Of a stretch of 64,000 nucleotides of DNA, positions 25,171 through 33,540 are shown in pieces (positions within the stretch are counted from its first letter, which is position 1; each line of letters starts with the position of its first letter). This DNA is from GCA-2746795 sp964643965 (GTDB taxonomy: Bacteria; Chloroflexota; Anaerolineae; Promineifilales; Promineifilaceae), in assembly GCA_964643965.1 (NCBI GenBank), contig CAZXVH010000012.1:1-64000 (forward strand). The letters run 5' to 3'. Position numbers and translations under genes: made by a program. The notes under the pieces are model-generated. The model ran no database searches. It was given only the letters and a program-made list of their open reading frames with translations, and was not told the DNA's origin.

Positions 25171-27971
25171 GGCCGCGTCACCGTGGTTAAAGGATAGAGG
25201 TCATCGGCCTGCGCTGCGCCGTTGGCAAGAACCGGCAGGCGCACGCCATCGTCAGGATTGTAGAAGCCGATTTTTAAGGCATATTGGCCCGGCTCCGCGT
25301 TGGCCGGCAGCCTGAGCGTGAATGTGTCGGTGATGACTTCGCCCTTCCGCCAGCCGTTGGGGGGACGCAAATTATTGCCTGGAACTCGATCTTCCTGGGC
25401 TACGATCTCGCCTGTTTCCGCCGAAACCAGATGCACAAAGACCAATGCCGGATTGATTGGCGCGTCCTTTGCCTGCCAGACCAATGTGAGATCAAGCTGT
25501 TCTGGAGTTGGTTGGTCTAAGGCATAACCATGCAGGGAAATGGCCGGGCCAAATGTAGCGTCAGCAGGGGTGATACCGGTGGGCAGGTCTGTGATCAACG
25601 GCCAGGCGACCACCTCCACCATCCCGGATTTATTTTGCGCTGTAGACCAGGGTCTCCAAAACGGCCGTGCGCCCACTACCTGCTCACCGCTCAAGACCCG
25701 CCAGGTTAACTGGTACTGTCCCGGCGCTATCTCCGGTGGAAAATAAAGGCCGCTGGGGGTCATGAGCAGGGTATTACCGGGCCACTCTGCCAGCCATTCC
25801 GGAGCGATGCGGCCGCTCTCCTGGCTGACTGCCGCGCCGTCCGACCCCACCAGGCGCAGTTCATAACGCAAATCATCGGTTTCCAACGACGCCGGAGCCT
25901 GCCAATACATCGTCAAAGGCAGCGCGTGACCCGGCCGAATTTTCGCCTCAGGCATGGCCCAACCGGATAACTGCAAGCCATTGTCAAAGGTAAGGCGTTT
26001 GTCAATGTGGAAGGGATCGTCGGTTTCCGAAACCGGCAGCGGTTGGCTGGCTGTGCCGGCAATAGTCAGGTGGGAAACAGGCTGTAATTCGCCTAAAGCT
26101 GTGCGCCCATTCTCGCCTAGAGGGCGCAGTAACAGGGTGTAGTCGCCGGGCGGCAGACCCAGCGGCAGGGCGAGATGGTAAGGAATTGGGGTCAGGCTGG
26201 CGGGCGACCAATCGGGATCATAAGGGGGGTAAAACGGCCGTTGCTCCGTCAGCCAGGTTTTTCCAGCGCTGTCTTGCAAAACAAACTGCACGGCCAACTC
26301 ATCGGCCGACGCTAAAGCCGTTTGCCAATATAAAGAGAGCCACAGCGTGGAACCGGCGGTGGGCTGATCGGCGGCCAGGTCAATGCCGCGCAAGATGGGG
26401 GCGTCAGGCCAGCGCCGTTCGAGCGGAGCGCCATCTGCCCGCAATTGGCTGAAGGCCAGCGCTTCAACGACGCCATTTTGGCTGAATTCGCGGCGCTGAT
26501 CCACCTGGAGCAGGTTGTTTTCCAGCCAGGTTTGCACCAACCGTTCATCGTCCCGGCCGTCGGCGGGGGGGTCTGTGACCAACCAGATGCGGTCGTACTG
26601 CCGGGTCAGCGCTACCAACTCGGGGTCTTCCGCCTGGGCGGGATGAGGGTATCGGGGAACGGCCGTTACCGGTAAATCGTCGCGTTGTTGATAATGGGCA
26701 TGGAAGGGCAGCATGACGGCGTTGTTGTAGACCACGACATCCTTTTCTCCGGCCGTTTGCTCAATATAGCGGATGAGCGCCCGGAAATCATCTTTGGCGT
26801 AGCGGCTGGGCTGCGCATAAAGATTGGTAAGCGCCCAGGCCGGCCCCACAAAGATAAGCGCCAGGCTCAAGACGCCCCCGATTGCCCACAGCGCCCGCCG
26901 TCCCTTTTTCTGTCGTCCTGCTTGCCCCCAGACAAACAGGACGCCCCAGGCGGTCAGCAAAATAAAGGCGGGGCTGCCGCCGATGATGTGGCGCACTCCC
27001 TGGTACATCGGCTTAAACAGGTAAGAGCCGACCATCAGGCCAAACACGACCGCCAGCAGATAGCTCAACAAAAAAGCGCGACATTGCCAGGAACCGGCTG
27101 CGTAAAGCCCCAAAAGCAGCAAAATGAGCGATAGAGCAGCCAGCAGGGTGATGGCTATCTGGCTAAAATCGACGGTCACCCCCAGGCTGAAAAAACGGAC
27201 CACGTCTTGCAGCATGGTCAACGGCCGCACGTAATAAAAATTGGCTTCGGCGCCACTAAACAGGCGCGGAATGGTGTAGGGAACCAGCGGAATGGCTGCC
27301 AGCAGCCCTATCAGGCCCACGCCGATGATGAGTTTTTTCTGCCCATGCTGCCACAGCAGGCCCACCCCAAAAAGCGCTTGGACGGCTATGATGAAAACGG
27401 CCGTGTAGTGAGTATAGAAGGCCAGCCCCGCCAAAAGCAGGTACAAGATTAGCGAACGCACCAGGGGCGCACCCGTTAAGGCTCGCCACAGCACATAGCT
27501 GGCCGCCGCCAGCAGCAGCACAAAGAGCGTGTACATGCGGGCTTCGTTGGCATACCAGATTTGCAGGGGATTAACGGCCGTTAACATCGCCGCCATCATA
27601 CCCAACCCCTTGCCCCGCAGCCGTCGCCCAAATTGGTACAGCAGTGGAACCAACAGCACCCCCGCCAACACCGAGGGAAAGCGGTAGGAAAAATCAGACT
27701 CTCCCCATAACGGCCGTGTCACATGAATTATCAAGTAGTAGAAAGGAGGGTGTGTATCCTTCGTCACCACATCCTGGATGACCACATCATTGCGCAAAAT
27801 TTGAGGCACGGAATAACTGGCTCGCAGCGGCGTCAACGCCTCATCCGTCCAAAAGCTAAACGCATCAATATTGATCAGCCGCAGCCCAAACGCCGCCCAA
27901 ATCATCAGAAGCAAAGCGGTATAAATGAACCAACGCCTGCTAAAAAAGTCTTCCGCTTTTTTCATATACAT
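25167..27971 (-). CDS. Polytopic GT39-family glycosyltransferase with three C-terminal modules
   Basis: Protein of about 934 aa, first gene of the four-gene operon. The first loop reads DAFSFWTDEALTPLRASYSV and is followed by KDTHPPFYYLIIHVTRPLWG, strong GT39/ArnT landmarks, with about eleven TM helices to residue ~430. Three shared modules follow, the last being LRPPNGWRKGEVITDTFTL. An open frame continues upstream to 28490 through the tandem repeat and N gap, but I reject that. The start is placed at ATG 27971 with GGAAAAG about 10 bases upstream; ATG 27965 is an alternative. It is probably involved in building cell-surface glycans or glycolipids. Confidence 0.85.
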   Translation of the reverse strand: MYMKKAEDFFSRRWFIYTALLLMIWAAFGLRLINIDAFSFWTDEALTPLRASYSVPQILRNDVVIQDVVTKDTHPPFYYLIIHVTRPLWGESDFSYRFPSVLAGVLLVPLLYQFGRRLRGKGLGMMAAMLTAVNPLQIWYANEARMYTLFVLLLAAASYVLWRALTGAPLVRSLILYLLLAGLAFYTHYTAVFIIAVQALFGVGLLWQHGQKKLIIGVGLIGLLAAIPLVPYTIPRLFSGAEANFYYVRPLTMLQDVVRFFSLGVTVDFSQIAITLLAALSLILLLLGLYAAGSWQCRAFLLSYLLAVVFGLMVGSYLFKPMYQGVRHIIGGSPAFILLTAWGVLFVWGQAGRQKKGRRALWAIGGVLSLALIFVGPAWALTNLYAQPSRYAKDDFRALIRYIEQTAGEKDVVVYNNAVMLPFHAHYQQRDDLPVTAVPRYPHPAQAEDPELVALTRQYDRIWLVTDPPADGRDDERLVQTWLENNLLQVDQRREFSQNGVVEALAFSQLRADGAPLERRWPDAPILRGIDLAADQPTAGSTLWLSLYWQTALASADELAVQFVLQDSAGKTWLTEQRPFYPPYDPDWSPASLTPIPYHLALPLGLPPGDYTLLLRPLGENGRTALGELQPVSHLTIAGTASQPLPVSETDDPFHIDKRLTFDNGLQLSGWAMPEAKIRPGHALPLTMYWQAPASLETDDLRYELRLVGSDGAAVSQESGRIAPEWLAEWPGNTLLMTPSGLYFPPEIAPGQYQLTWRVLSGEQVVGARPFWRPWSTAQNKSGMVEVVAWPLITDLPTGITPADATFGPAISLHGYALDQPTPEQLDLTLVWQAKDAPINPALVFVHLVSAETGEIVAQEDRVPGNNLRPPNGWRKGEVITDTFTLRLPANAEPGQYALKIGFYNPDDGVRLPVLANGAAQADDLYPLTTVTRP

Positions 27972-28106
27972 CCATATCTTTTCCAAATGGATACCGGCAT
28001 AAGTATAGCCAACCTGTTTCATCTTGCACTTCAAACGCAGGCGAACGTCTGCTAAACTGGCAACTTGGGTTAAGTGATGACATAGAGTCCACGGAGGAGG
28101 CGCAGG

Positions 28107-28508
28107 GCGGACAGGCTGTCCGCGCTCCCAGCTTTCTCGTAAATGAGGGGGCGGACAAGCTGTCCGCGCTCCCAGCTTTCTCGTAAATGAGGGGGCGGAC
28201 AAGCTGTCCGCGCTCCCAGCCTTCTTGTAAATGGAGGGGCGGACAAGCTGTCCGCGCTCCCAGCCTTCTTGTAAATGGAGGGGGCGGACAAGATGTCCGC
28301 GCTCCCAGCCTTCTTGTAAATGAAGGGGCGGACAAGATGTCCGCGCTCNNNNNNNNNNNNNNNNNNNNNNNNNNNNNNNNNNNNNNNNNNNNNNNNNNNN
28401 NNNNNNNNNNNNNNNNNNNNNNNNNNNNNNNNNNNNNNNNNNNNNNNNTGTCCGCGCTCCCAGCCTTCTTGTAAATGAAGGGGCGGACAAGATGTCCGCG
28501 CTCCTATT
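28107..28508. repeat. 44-bp tandem repeat with internal palindrome
   Basis: Units start at 28107, 28151, 28195, 28239, 28284 and 28328 (spacing 44, 44, 44, 45, 44), with another at 28483 beyond the N gap. Each contains the inverted repeat GCGGACA-agc-TGTCCGC followed by GCTCCCAG, TTCTTGTAAATG and G-runs. Two sub-types exist (AAGCTG versus AAGATG in the loop). Several long frames cross the array on both strands but carry no gene-like signal. The unit number is unknown because the assembly breaks inside it. Confidence 0.93.
28349..28448. other. Assembly gap (100 N)
   Basis: Exactly 100 N, placed inside the 44-bp tandem array. This is a scaffolding gap of conventional length, so the real array is probably longer or shorter than shown. 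Confidence 0.98.
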
Positions 28509-28646
28509 TTCATTTATCGTGGTGCACCGTCGTCCAGGGGAATTCCTCTGTGTAACTCTGTCTAAATTCTTATGCTCCGTGTAATTGCAGCGGGTTTAAA
28601 CGTCGGATTGAATCAAATTGAGGTTTGCTGCGCCGTTTGTGAATTG

Positions 28647-28676
28647 TTGGACAAAAGGATAGCCCTAGGGTATTAT
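28647..28676 (+). promoter_or_regulatory. Probable promoter of the atpAGDC operon
   Basis: TTGGAC (28647-28652), 18-bp spacer and TATTAT (28671-28676), about 200 bp before atpA. A TTGTGA half-site at 28638 overlaps the -35 region and has a poor partner (GGACAA) at the 18-bp Rex spacing. The rest of this 370-bp spacer contains nothing I recognise. Confidence 0.45.
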
Positions 28677-28880
28677 CTTTTATCCTGCCAGGAGTATGTT
28701 TATGGCAGAAAATTCCCACTTTAAGTAAGCATAACATTCGCTCAGGCGCATGGACCACAAACAATTCATGGCATTATTCAAGCTCGGGAATAATATAAAT
28801 TATCAGGTGAAAACGGGAAACAACAGTCTTGAAACTGTTTGTATCTTTTAATAACATGTGTGTATCGAGGAGGTTGGTGA

Positions 28881-30554
28881 ATGACAACCCTTGCCCCAGA
28901 CTTCAAAAATATAGCTGATTCGCTTCTGGAGCAAATTCAGGATTTTGACCGCAAGGTAGAAGCGCGCAGCGTCGGTAACGTCATCTCCGTGGGGGATGGT
29001 GTGGCTTTCGTAGATGGCCTGGCTGATGTCAAGGCCAGTGAGTTGGTCGAATTTAGCAACGGCGTGGCCGGTCTGGTCCTCAACCTGGAACCAGACGTGG
29101 TTGGCGTTGTTATTATGGGCAATTATGCCACCATCGAAGTGGGTGATGAAGTGCGCTCGACCGGACGCATCGCTTCTGTGCCCGTGGGCGATGCCCTGAT
29201 TGGTCGCGTCGTCGATGGCCTGGGTAAGCCCATTGATGGCAAAGGCACCCTGGGCACGAAAAAGGTGCGCCCGGTGGAACGAGTGGCCCCCGGCGTGATT
29301 GAGCGCAAAGGTGTGGATACGCCTGTGCAAACCGGCGTCATGGCCATTGACTCGATGTTCCCCATCGGCCGGGGTCAGCGCGAATTGATCATTGGCGATC
29401 GGCAGACCGGTAAAACGGCCATTTGCCTGGATACCATTATCAACCAGAAGGGCCTGGATATGGTCTGCATTTATGTGGCTATCGGTCAACGTATTGGTCA
29501 GGTAGCGCAGGTCGTCGATATCCTGGAAAAGTATGGCGCTATGGATTACACCGTAGTGGTGGTCGCTGGCGCTTCGGATCCGGCGCCCATGCAATATTTT
29601 GCCCCTTATGCCGGCTGCGCCATTGGCGAGGAATTCATGGACCAAGGCAGAGATGCCCTGGTTATTTATGATGATCTTTCCAAACATGCCTGGGCTTACC
29701 GCCAAATGTCGCTTATCTTGCGCCGGCCGCCCGGCCGTGAAGCGTATCCCGGTGATATTTTCTCGCTGCACAGCCGTTTATTGGAACGGGCTGTGCGTAT
29801 GCGCGATGAATGGGTTATCGTGGAAAAAGGCACAGAGGTAACGGCCGATACGACTGCCGGCGTCGATGGCAAATTATATTTCGGCAATCTGCAAGAAGAG
29901 CATATCGAAGCGGGACTCAAAGCTTTAGGCGACCCGGATAAATATGATGTTAAGAAGATTCCGGGCACAGGCGGCTCTCTAACAGCGTTGCCCATCATTG
30001 AGACGCTCTTGGGCGACGTGTCTGCCTATATCCCCACCAATGTCATCTCCATTACCGACGGCCAGATCTTCCTGGAAACGGACTTGTTTAACGCGGGTCA
30101 GCGGCCGGCTATCAATACCGGCCTTTCAGTGTCTCGTGTCGGCAGTGCGGCGCAGAAGAAGGCGATGAGTAAAGTCTCCAGTGGTTTGAAGGCAGACCTG
30201 TCGCAGTACCGCGAATTGGCCGCCTTTGCCCAGTTTGGCTCGGATTTAGATGCTTCCACGCAGCGGCAGTTGAATCGGGGTGAGCGGCTCATGGAACTGT
30301 TGAAGCAGCCGCAGTACAGTCCACTGCCCTTGCATCATCAGGTGGCGCTTATTTTTGCGGGCGCCCGTGGTTATATGGACAATGTGCCGGTGAAAGAAAT
30401 AGCGCAGTTCTCGGCGGATCTGGTGCGTTACATCGACACCTCTCACCCGGAAGTGGTCAGGCCGATTATTGAAACTGGCGCCTGGAATGCTGACATTGAG
30501 AATGCGTTAAAAACGGCCGTTGAAGAATTCAAATCCGGTTATACACCAGCGTAA
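28881..30554 (+). CDS. atpA: F-type ATP synthase subunit alpha
   Basis: Protein of 557 aa, about 50 longer than usual. Walker A is GDRQTGKT at 172-179, with MQYFAPYAGCAIGEEFMDQG and the alpha-subunit C-terminal helices all present. The extra length is one insertion at about residues 310-361, between the LLERAVRMRDEW helix and GTGGSLTALPIIET, where most bacteria have 10-17 residues. Alpha forms the catalytic hexamer with beta in F1. A perfect GAGGAGG site lies 12-18 bases before the ATG. No delta or F0 genes precede it, so the ATP synthase locus is split in this genome. Confidence 0.97.
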   Translation: MTTLAPDFKNIADSLLEQIQDFDRKVEARSVGNVISVGDGVAFVDGLADVKASELVEFSNGVAGLVLNLEPDVVGVVIMGNYATIEVGDEVRSTGRIASVPVGDALIGRVVDGLGKPIDGKGTLGTKKVRPVERVAPGVIERKGVDTPVQTGVMAIDSMFPIGRGQRELIIGDRQTGKTAICLDTIINQKGLDMVCIYVAIGQRIGQVAQVVDILEKYGAMDYTVVVVAGASDPAPMQYFAPYAGCAIGEEFMDQGRDALVIYDDLSKHAWAYRQMSLILRRPPGREAYPGDIFSLHSRLLERAVRMRDEWVIVEKGTEVTADTTAGVDGKLYFGNLQEEHIEAGLKALGDPDKYDVKKIPGTGGSLTALPIIETLLGDVSAYIPTNVISITDGQIFLETDLFNAGQRPAINTGLSVSRVGSAAQKKAMSKVSSGLKADLSQYRELAAFAQFGSDLDASTQRQLNRGERLMELLKQPQYSPLPLHHQVALIFAGARGYMDNVPVKEIAQFSADLVRYIDTSHPEVVRPIIETGAWNADIENALKTAVEEFKSGYTPA

Positions 30555-30627
30555 CCGTGTCACTGGTTGAGTGATTTGTGTTTATAAGCTGATTAAGCAC
30601 GTCAACACGTAAACACAGGAGACACAG

Positions 30628-31527
30628 ATGGCTACTGAACGCGAACTAAATAAACGCATCAAAAGTATCAAGAATATTTCACAGGTCACGAGCGCCTTGG
30701 CGACCGTTTCAGCTTCCAAAGCCAGCCGCGCCCAACGCCAGGTAGAAGCCACCCGCGCGTATGCCGGCAAATCCTTCGAAATACTGAATAATTTGGCCTC
30801 GCAGAAAGATGTAGGCCACCCTTTACTAACAGCTCGGGATGAGATTAAAACCACGGCGCTCATCCTCATCACCGGAGATCGGGGGCTGTGCGGCGCCTAC
30901 AATACCAACATCGTCAGCCGCGCCGAAGCCTTTACTCGAGCGTTACCCACCCCCTGCGAAGCCATCACCATTGGTCGCAAAGGGCGAGACCTGATGATTC
31001 GTCGTGGCTATAATGTCATCGCCACCTTCGATAACATCCCCGATACCCCTTCCATTCTTGATATTCTGCCCATTGCCCAAATCGTCACAGATGATTATTT
31101 GAGTGGAAAATATGATCAAGTTTTTATAGCCTACACAGATTACGTCAACTTGATCATTCGCCAACCCGCTGTCAAGCAACTATTGCCCTTGCGGCCGTTA
31201 GATTTTGAAGGGATGGCCGCGGCAGACTACGTAAAAAGTGTAGACCTCACAGGCGTCTCTGAGCGGGTTTATTTATATGAACCCCAACCGGAAGCCTTAC
31301 TCGACGTAATTGTCCCCCGCTTCACACAGTTACAGATTTACCAATCTGTGTTAGAAGCATTAGCCAGTGAACACAGCGCCCGCATGGTCGCCATGAATAA
31401 TGCCACCGATAATGCGGCAGAACTGGTAGAATTATTGACACTAGAACGAAATAAAGCGCGGCAGGCCAGCATCACCAGCGAAATTTTAGATATCGTGGGT
31501 GGCGCAGAAGCCTTAAAAGGATCGTAA
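30628..31527 (+). CDS. atpG: F-type ATP synthase subunit gamma
   Basis: Protein of 299 aa, normal length. It has the conserved N-terminal helix ELNKRIKSIKNISQVTSAL and the C-terminal helix ASEHSARMVAMNNATDNAAE, which form the rotating shaft, with the Rossmann-like middle containing ITGDRGLCGAYNTNI. GGAGACAC lies before the ATG. It is 73 bases after atpA and 13 bases before atpD, in the usual order. Nothing odd was seen. Confidence 0.96.
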   Translation: MATERELNKRIKSIKNISQVTSALATVSASKASRAQRQVEATRAYAGKSFEILNNLASQKDVGHPLLTARDEIKTTALILITGDRGLCGAYNTNIVSRAEAFTRALPTPCEAITIGRKGRDLMIRRGYNVIATFDNIPDTPSILDILPIAQIVTDDYLSGKYDQVFIAYTDYVNLIIRQPAVKQLLPLRPLDFEGMAAADYVKSVDLTGVSERVYLYEPQPEALLDVIVPRFTQLQIYQSVLEALASEHSARMVAMNNATDNAAELVELLTLERNKARQASITSEILDIVGGAEALKGS

Positions 31528-31540
31528 ACGGAGGAACTTT

Positions 31541-32935
31541 ATGGCTACTGGAAAAATATCAGCCATCCGTGGTGTAGTGGTTGACGTTGATTTTCCCGAA
31601 GGTGATTTACCTGAAATTTATGAAGCATTGGATGTAGAAGGACCGAGTGGTAATCTCATTCTCGAAGTCCAACAGCAGTTAAGCGGCAGTACTGTGCGTA
31701 CCGTCGCTATGGGCACCACAGACGGCTTGCCCCGAGGGGTAGCGGCGGTCAGTACCGGTGGTCCCATCAAAGTGCCGGTGGGTCCAGTCACTCTGGGGCG
31801 TATCTTCAACGTCGTCGGTGAAGCGGTTGACGGTCGGGAAACCCCTAAGTCGGATTTTTATTATCCCATTCACCGGGATGCGCCCGTTTTTGAAGATCAA
31901 AGCACCAAAGCGGAAACCTTTGAAACCGGCATGAAAGTGATCGATCTCATCGCCCCCTTTATTCGCGGCGGTAAAACAGGCATTTATGGCGGCGCGGGTG
32001 TGGGCAAAACAGTCACCATTGCGGAACTGATTCGCTCGGTGGCTCGTGAACATGCCGGCGTGTCAATTTTTGCTGGCGTGGGTGAGCGTACTCGTGAAGG
32101 CACCGACCTCTACTACGAAATGCAAGAATATGGCGTACAAGACTCGGTGGCTATGGTCTTTGGCCAGATGAATGAAACGCCGGGGGTACGTTTGCGCGTC
32201 GCCCTCACCGGCTTGGCTATGGCGGAATATTTCCGCGATGAAGGGCGTGATGTGCTGCTGTTCATTGACAATATCTTCCGCTACGTTTTGGCCGGTTCTG
32301 AAATGTCGGCGTTGTTGGGGCGTATGCCCAGCGCTGTGGGGTATCAACCTACCCTGGCTTCTGAAATGGGGGCGTTGCAAGAGCGCATCACCTCCACCAG
32401 GACAGGTTCCATCACCTCTATGCAAGCCATCTACGTGCCGGCCGATGACTATTCCGACCCGGCGCCGGTGGCTACCTTTGCCCATCTCGACGCCAGCTTG
32501 ACGCTGGATCGAAATGTATTTGCCAAAGGTATTTTCCCGGCCGTGGATCCGCTGGCCTCTTCCAGCCGGGCGCTTCAGCCGGATATTGTGGGTGAAGAAC
32601 ATTACAATACCGCCCGGGAAGTGAAGCGTGTTCTGCAAACATACAATGACCTGCAAGACATCATCGCCATCCTCGGTATTGACGAATTGAGCGAAGATCA
32701 GAAATTATTGGTGACCCGGGCGCGTAAAATTGAACGCTTCTTGGGGCAGCCGATGTTTGTGGCCGAGAAATTCCATGGTTTGAATGGACAGTACGTGCCC
32801 ATTGCGGAAACGGTACGTGGTTTCCGGGAAATCTTGGATGGCAAGCATGACGACTTGCCGGAACAGGCTTTCTATATGATCGGTACGATTGATCAGGCAG
32901 TGGAGAAAGCAGGACGGATGCGTGCTGACGCATAA
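31541..32935 (+). CDS. atpD: F-type ATP synthase subunit beta
   Basis: Protein of 464 aa, normal length. Walker A is GGAGVGKT, the catalytic glutamate lies in GVGERTREG, Walker B in DVLLFIDNIFR, and the regulatory DELSEED motif reads DELSEDQ. It is the catalytic subunit of F1, making ATP from ADP and phosphate. GGAGG precedes the ATG. A 138-base spacer with a hairpin and direct repeats separates it from atpC, longer than elsewhere in the operon. Confidence 0.97.
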   Translation: MATGKISAIRGVVVDVDFPEGDLPEIYEALDVEGPSGNLILEVQQQLSGSTVRTVAMGTTDGLPRGVAAVSTGGPIKVPVGPVTLGRIFNVVGEAVDGRETPKSDFYYPIHRDAPVFEDQSTKAETFETGMKVIDLIAPFIRGGKTGIYGGAGVGKTVTIAELIRSVAREHAGVSIFAGVGERTREGTDLYYEMQEYGVQDSVAMVFGQMNETPGVRLRVALTGLAMAEYFRDEGRDVLLFIDNIFRYVLAGSEMSALLGRMPSAVGYQPTLASEMGALQERITSTRTGSITSMQAIYVPADDYSDPAPVATFAHLDASLTLDRNVFAKGIFPAVDPLASSSRALQPDIVGEEHYNTAREVKRVLQTYNDLQDIIAILGIDELSEDQKLLVTRARKIERFLGQPMFVAEKFHGLNGQYVPIAETVRGFREILDGKHDDLPEQAFYMIGTIDQAVEKAGRMRADA

Positions 32936-32965
32936 AATAATAAGCGTGTAATGTTGGACATGGCG

Positions 32966-33030
32966 CATTTTATGCAGCGCATAAAATGTGGCGCGTGATA
33001 CGTGGTGCGTGATACGTGGTGCGTGTTTGA
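32966..33030. repeat. Hairpin and short direct repeats in the atpD-atpC spacer
   Basis: A perfect 10-bp stem CATTTTATGC / GCATAAAATG with a 3-base loop (32966-32988) is followed by about two and a half copies of a 14-bp unit GTGATACGTGGTGC. There is no T-run. It may set the amount of atpC message relative to atpD. Confidence 0.7.
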
Positions 33031-33073
33031 ACTTCGTGCATGAGGCGTCACGCATTATGGTTTAGGTGAGATA

Positions 33074-33532
33074 ATGCCAATAACAGTTGAAATTGTGACA
33101 CAAGAGCGCACGGTTTTTTCTGGCGAGGTAGATGCTGTCAATCTGCCGGGTTCAGAAGGGCGTTTGGGTATTTTGCCAAACCATTCCCCTCTGTTAACGA
33201 CCTTGGGTTATGGTGAAGTGATTGTGCGCCAGGGCGACCAGGAAAATTACTTTGCCGTGGGTGGTGGTTTTGCTGAAATACAGCCTGAAAAAGTGATTGT
33301 ATTGGCTGATTCGGCGGAACGCTCGGATGAGATTGATTTGGAACGCGCCCGACAGGCCCGTGAACGGGCGGAAACGATGATGAGAGAAGGCGTCCCAGAA
33401 GACCCAGATCGGTATGCCCAAATTCGGGCTTCGCTGGAACGAGCGCAGATTCGGATCAATGTGGCGCAGCGCCGCCGCCGCTCCACTGTTATGCCCACTG
33501 GTTTTCGCGATGAACGCGAAGACGAGAATTAG
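33074..33532 (+). CDS. atpC: F-type ATP synthase subunit epsilon
   Basis: Protein of 152 aa. An N-terminal beta-barrel (ITVEIVTQERTVFSGEVDAV, LPGSEGRLGILPNHSPLLT) is followed by a C-terminal helical pair (DLERARQARERAETMMREG; YAQIRASLERAQIRI), as in epsilon subunits that inhibit ATP hydrolysis. The tail (RRRRSTVMPTGFRDE) is longer and more basic than in short homologues. It ends the atpAGDC group and is followed after 8 bases by an mreB-like gene. Confidence 0.94.
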   Translation: MPITVEIVTQERTVFSGEVDAVNLPGSEGRLGILPNHSPLLTTLGYGEVIVRQGDQENYFAVGGGFAEIQPEKVIVLADSAERSDEIDLERARQARERAETMMREGVPEDPDRYAQIRASLERAQIRINVAQRRRRSTVMPTGFRDEREDEN

Positions 33533-33540
33533 GAACGCCT

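Noticed and set aside
28187..28474. Plus-strand ORF across the tandem array
   Set aside because: It is a repeat read-through containing N; not a gene.
27972..28490. N-terminal extension of the 934-aa glycosyltransferase through the repeat
   Set aside because: The frame crosses the tandem repeat and the N run, and has no ribosome site or homology there. ATG 27971 is a better start.
28107..28508. 44-bp array as a CRISPR
   Set aside because: The units are contiguous copies with no variable spacers between conserved repeats, and no cas gene is near.
28570..28764. 64-aa minus-strand ORF in the atpA upstream region
   Set aside because: No ribosome site or family features, and it overlaps the predicted atpA promoter.
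28848..29771. 307-aa minus-strand ORF opposite atpA
   Set aside because: It is antisense to a well-conserved atpA, with no independent signals or homology pattern.
32063..32656. 197-aa ORF antisense to atpD
   Set aside because: Shadow of atpD codon structure.
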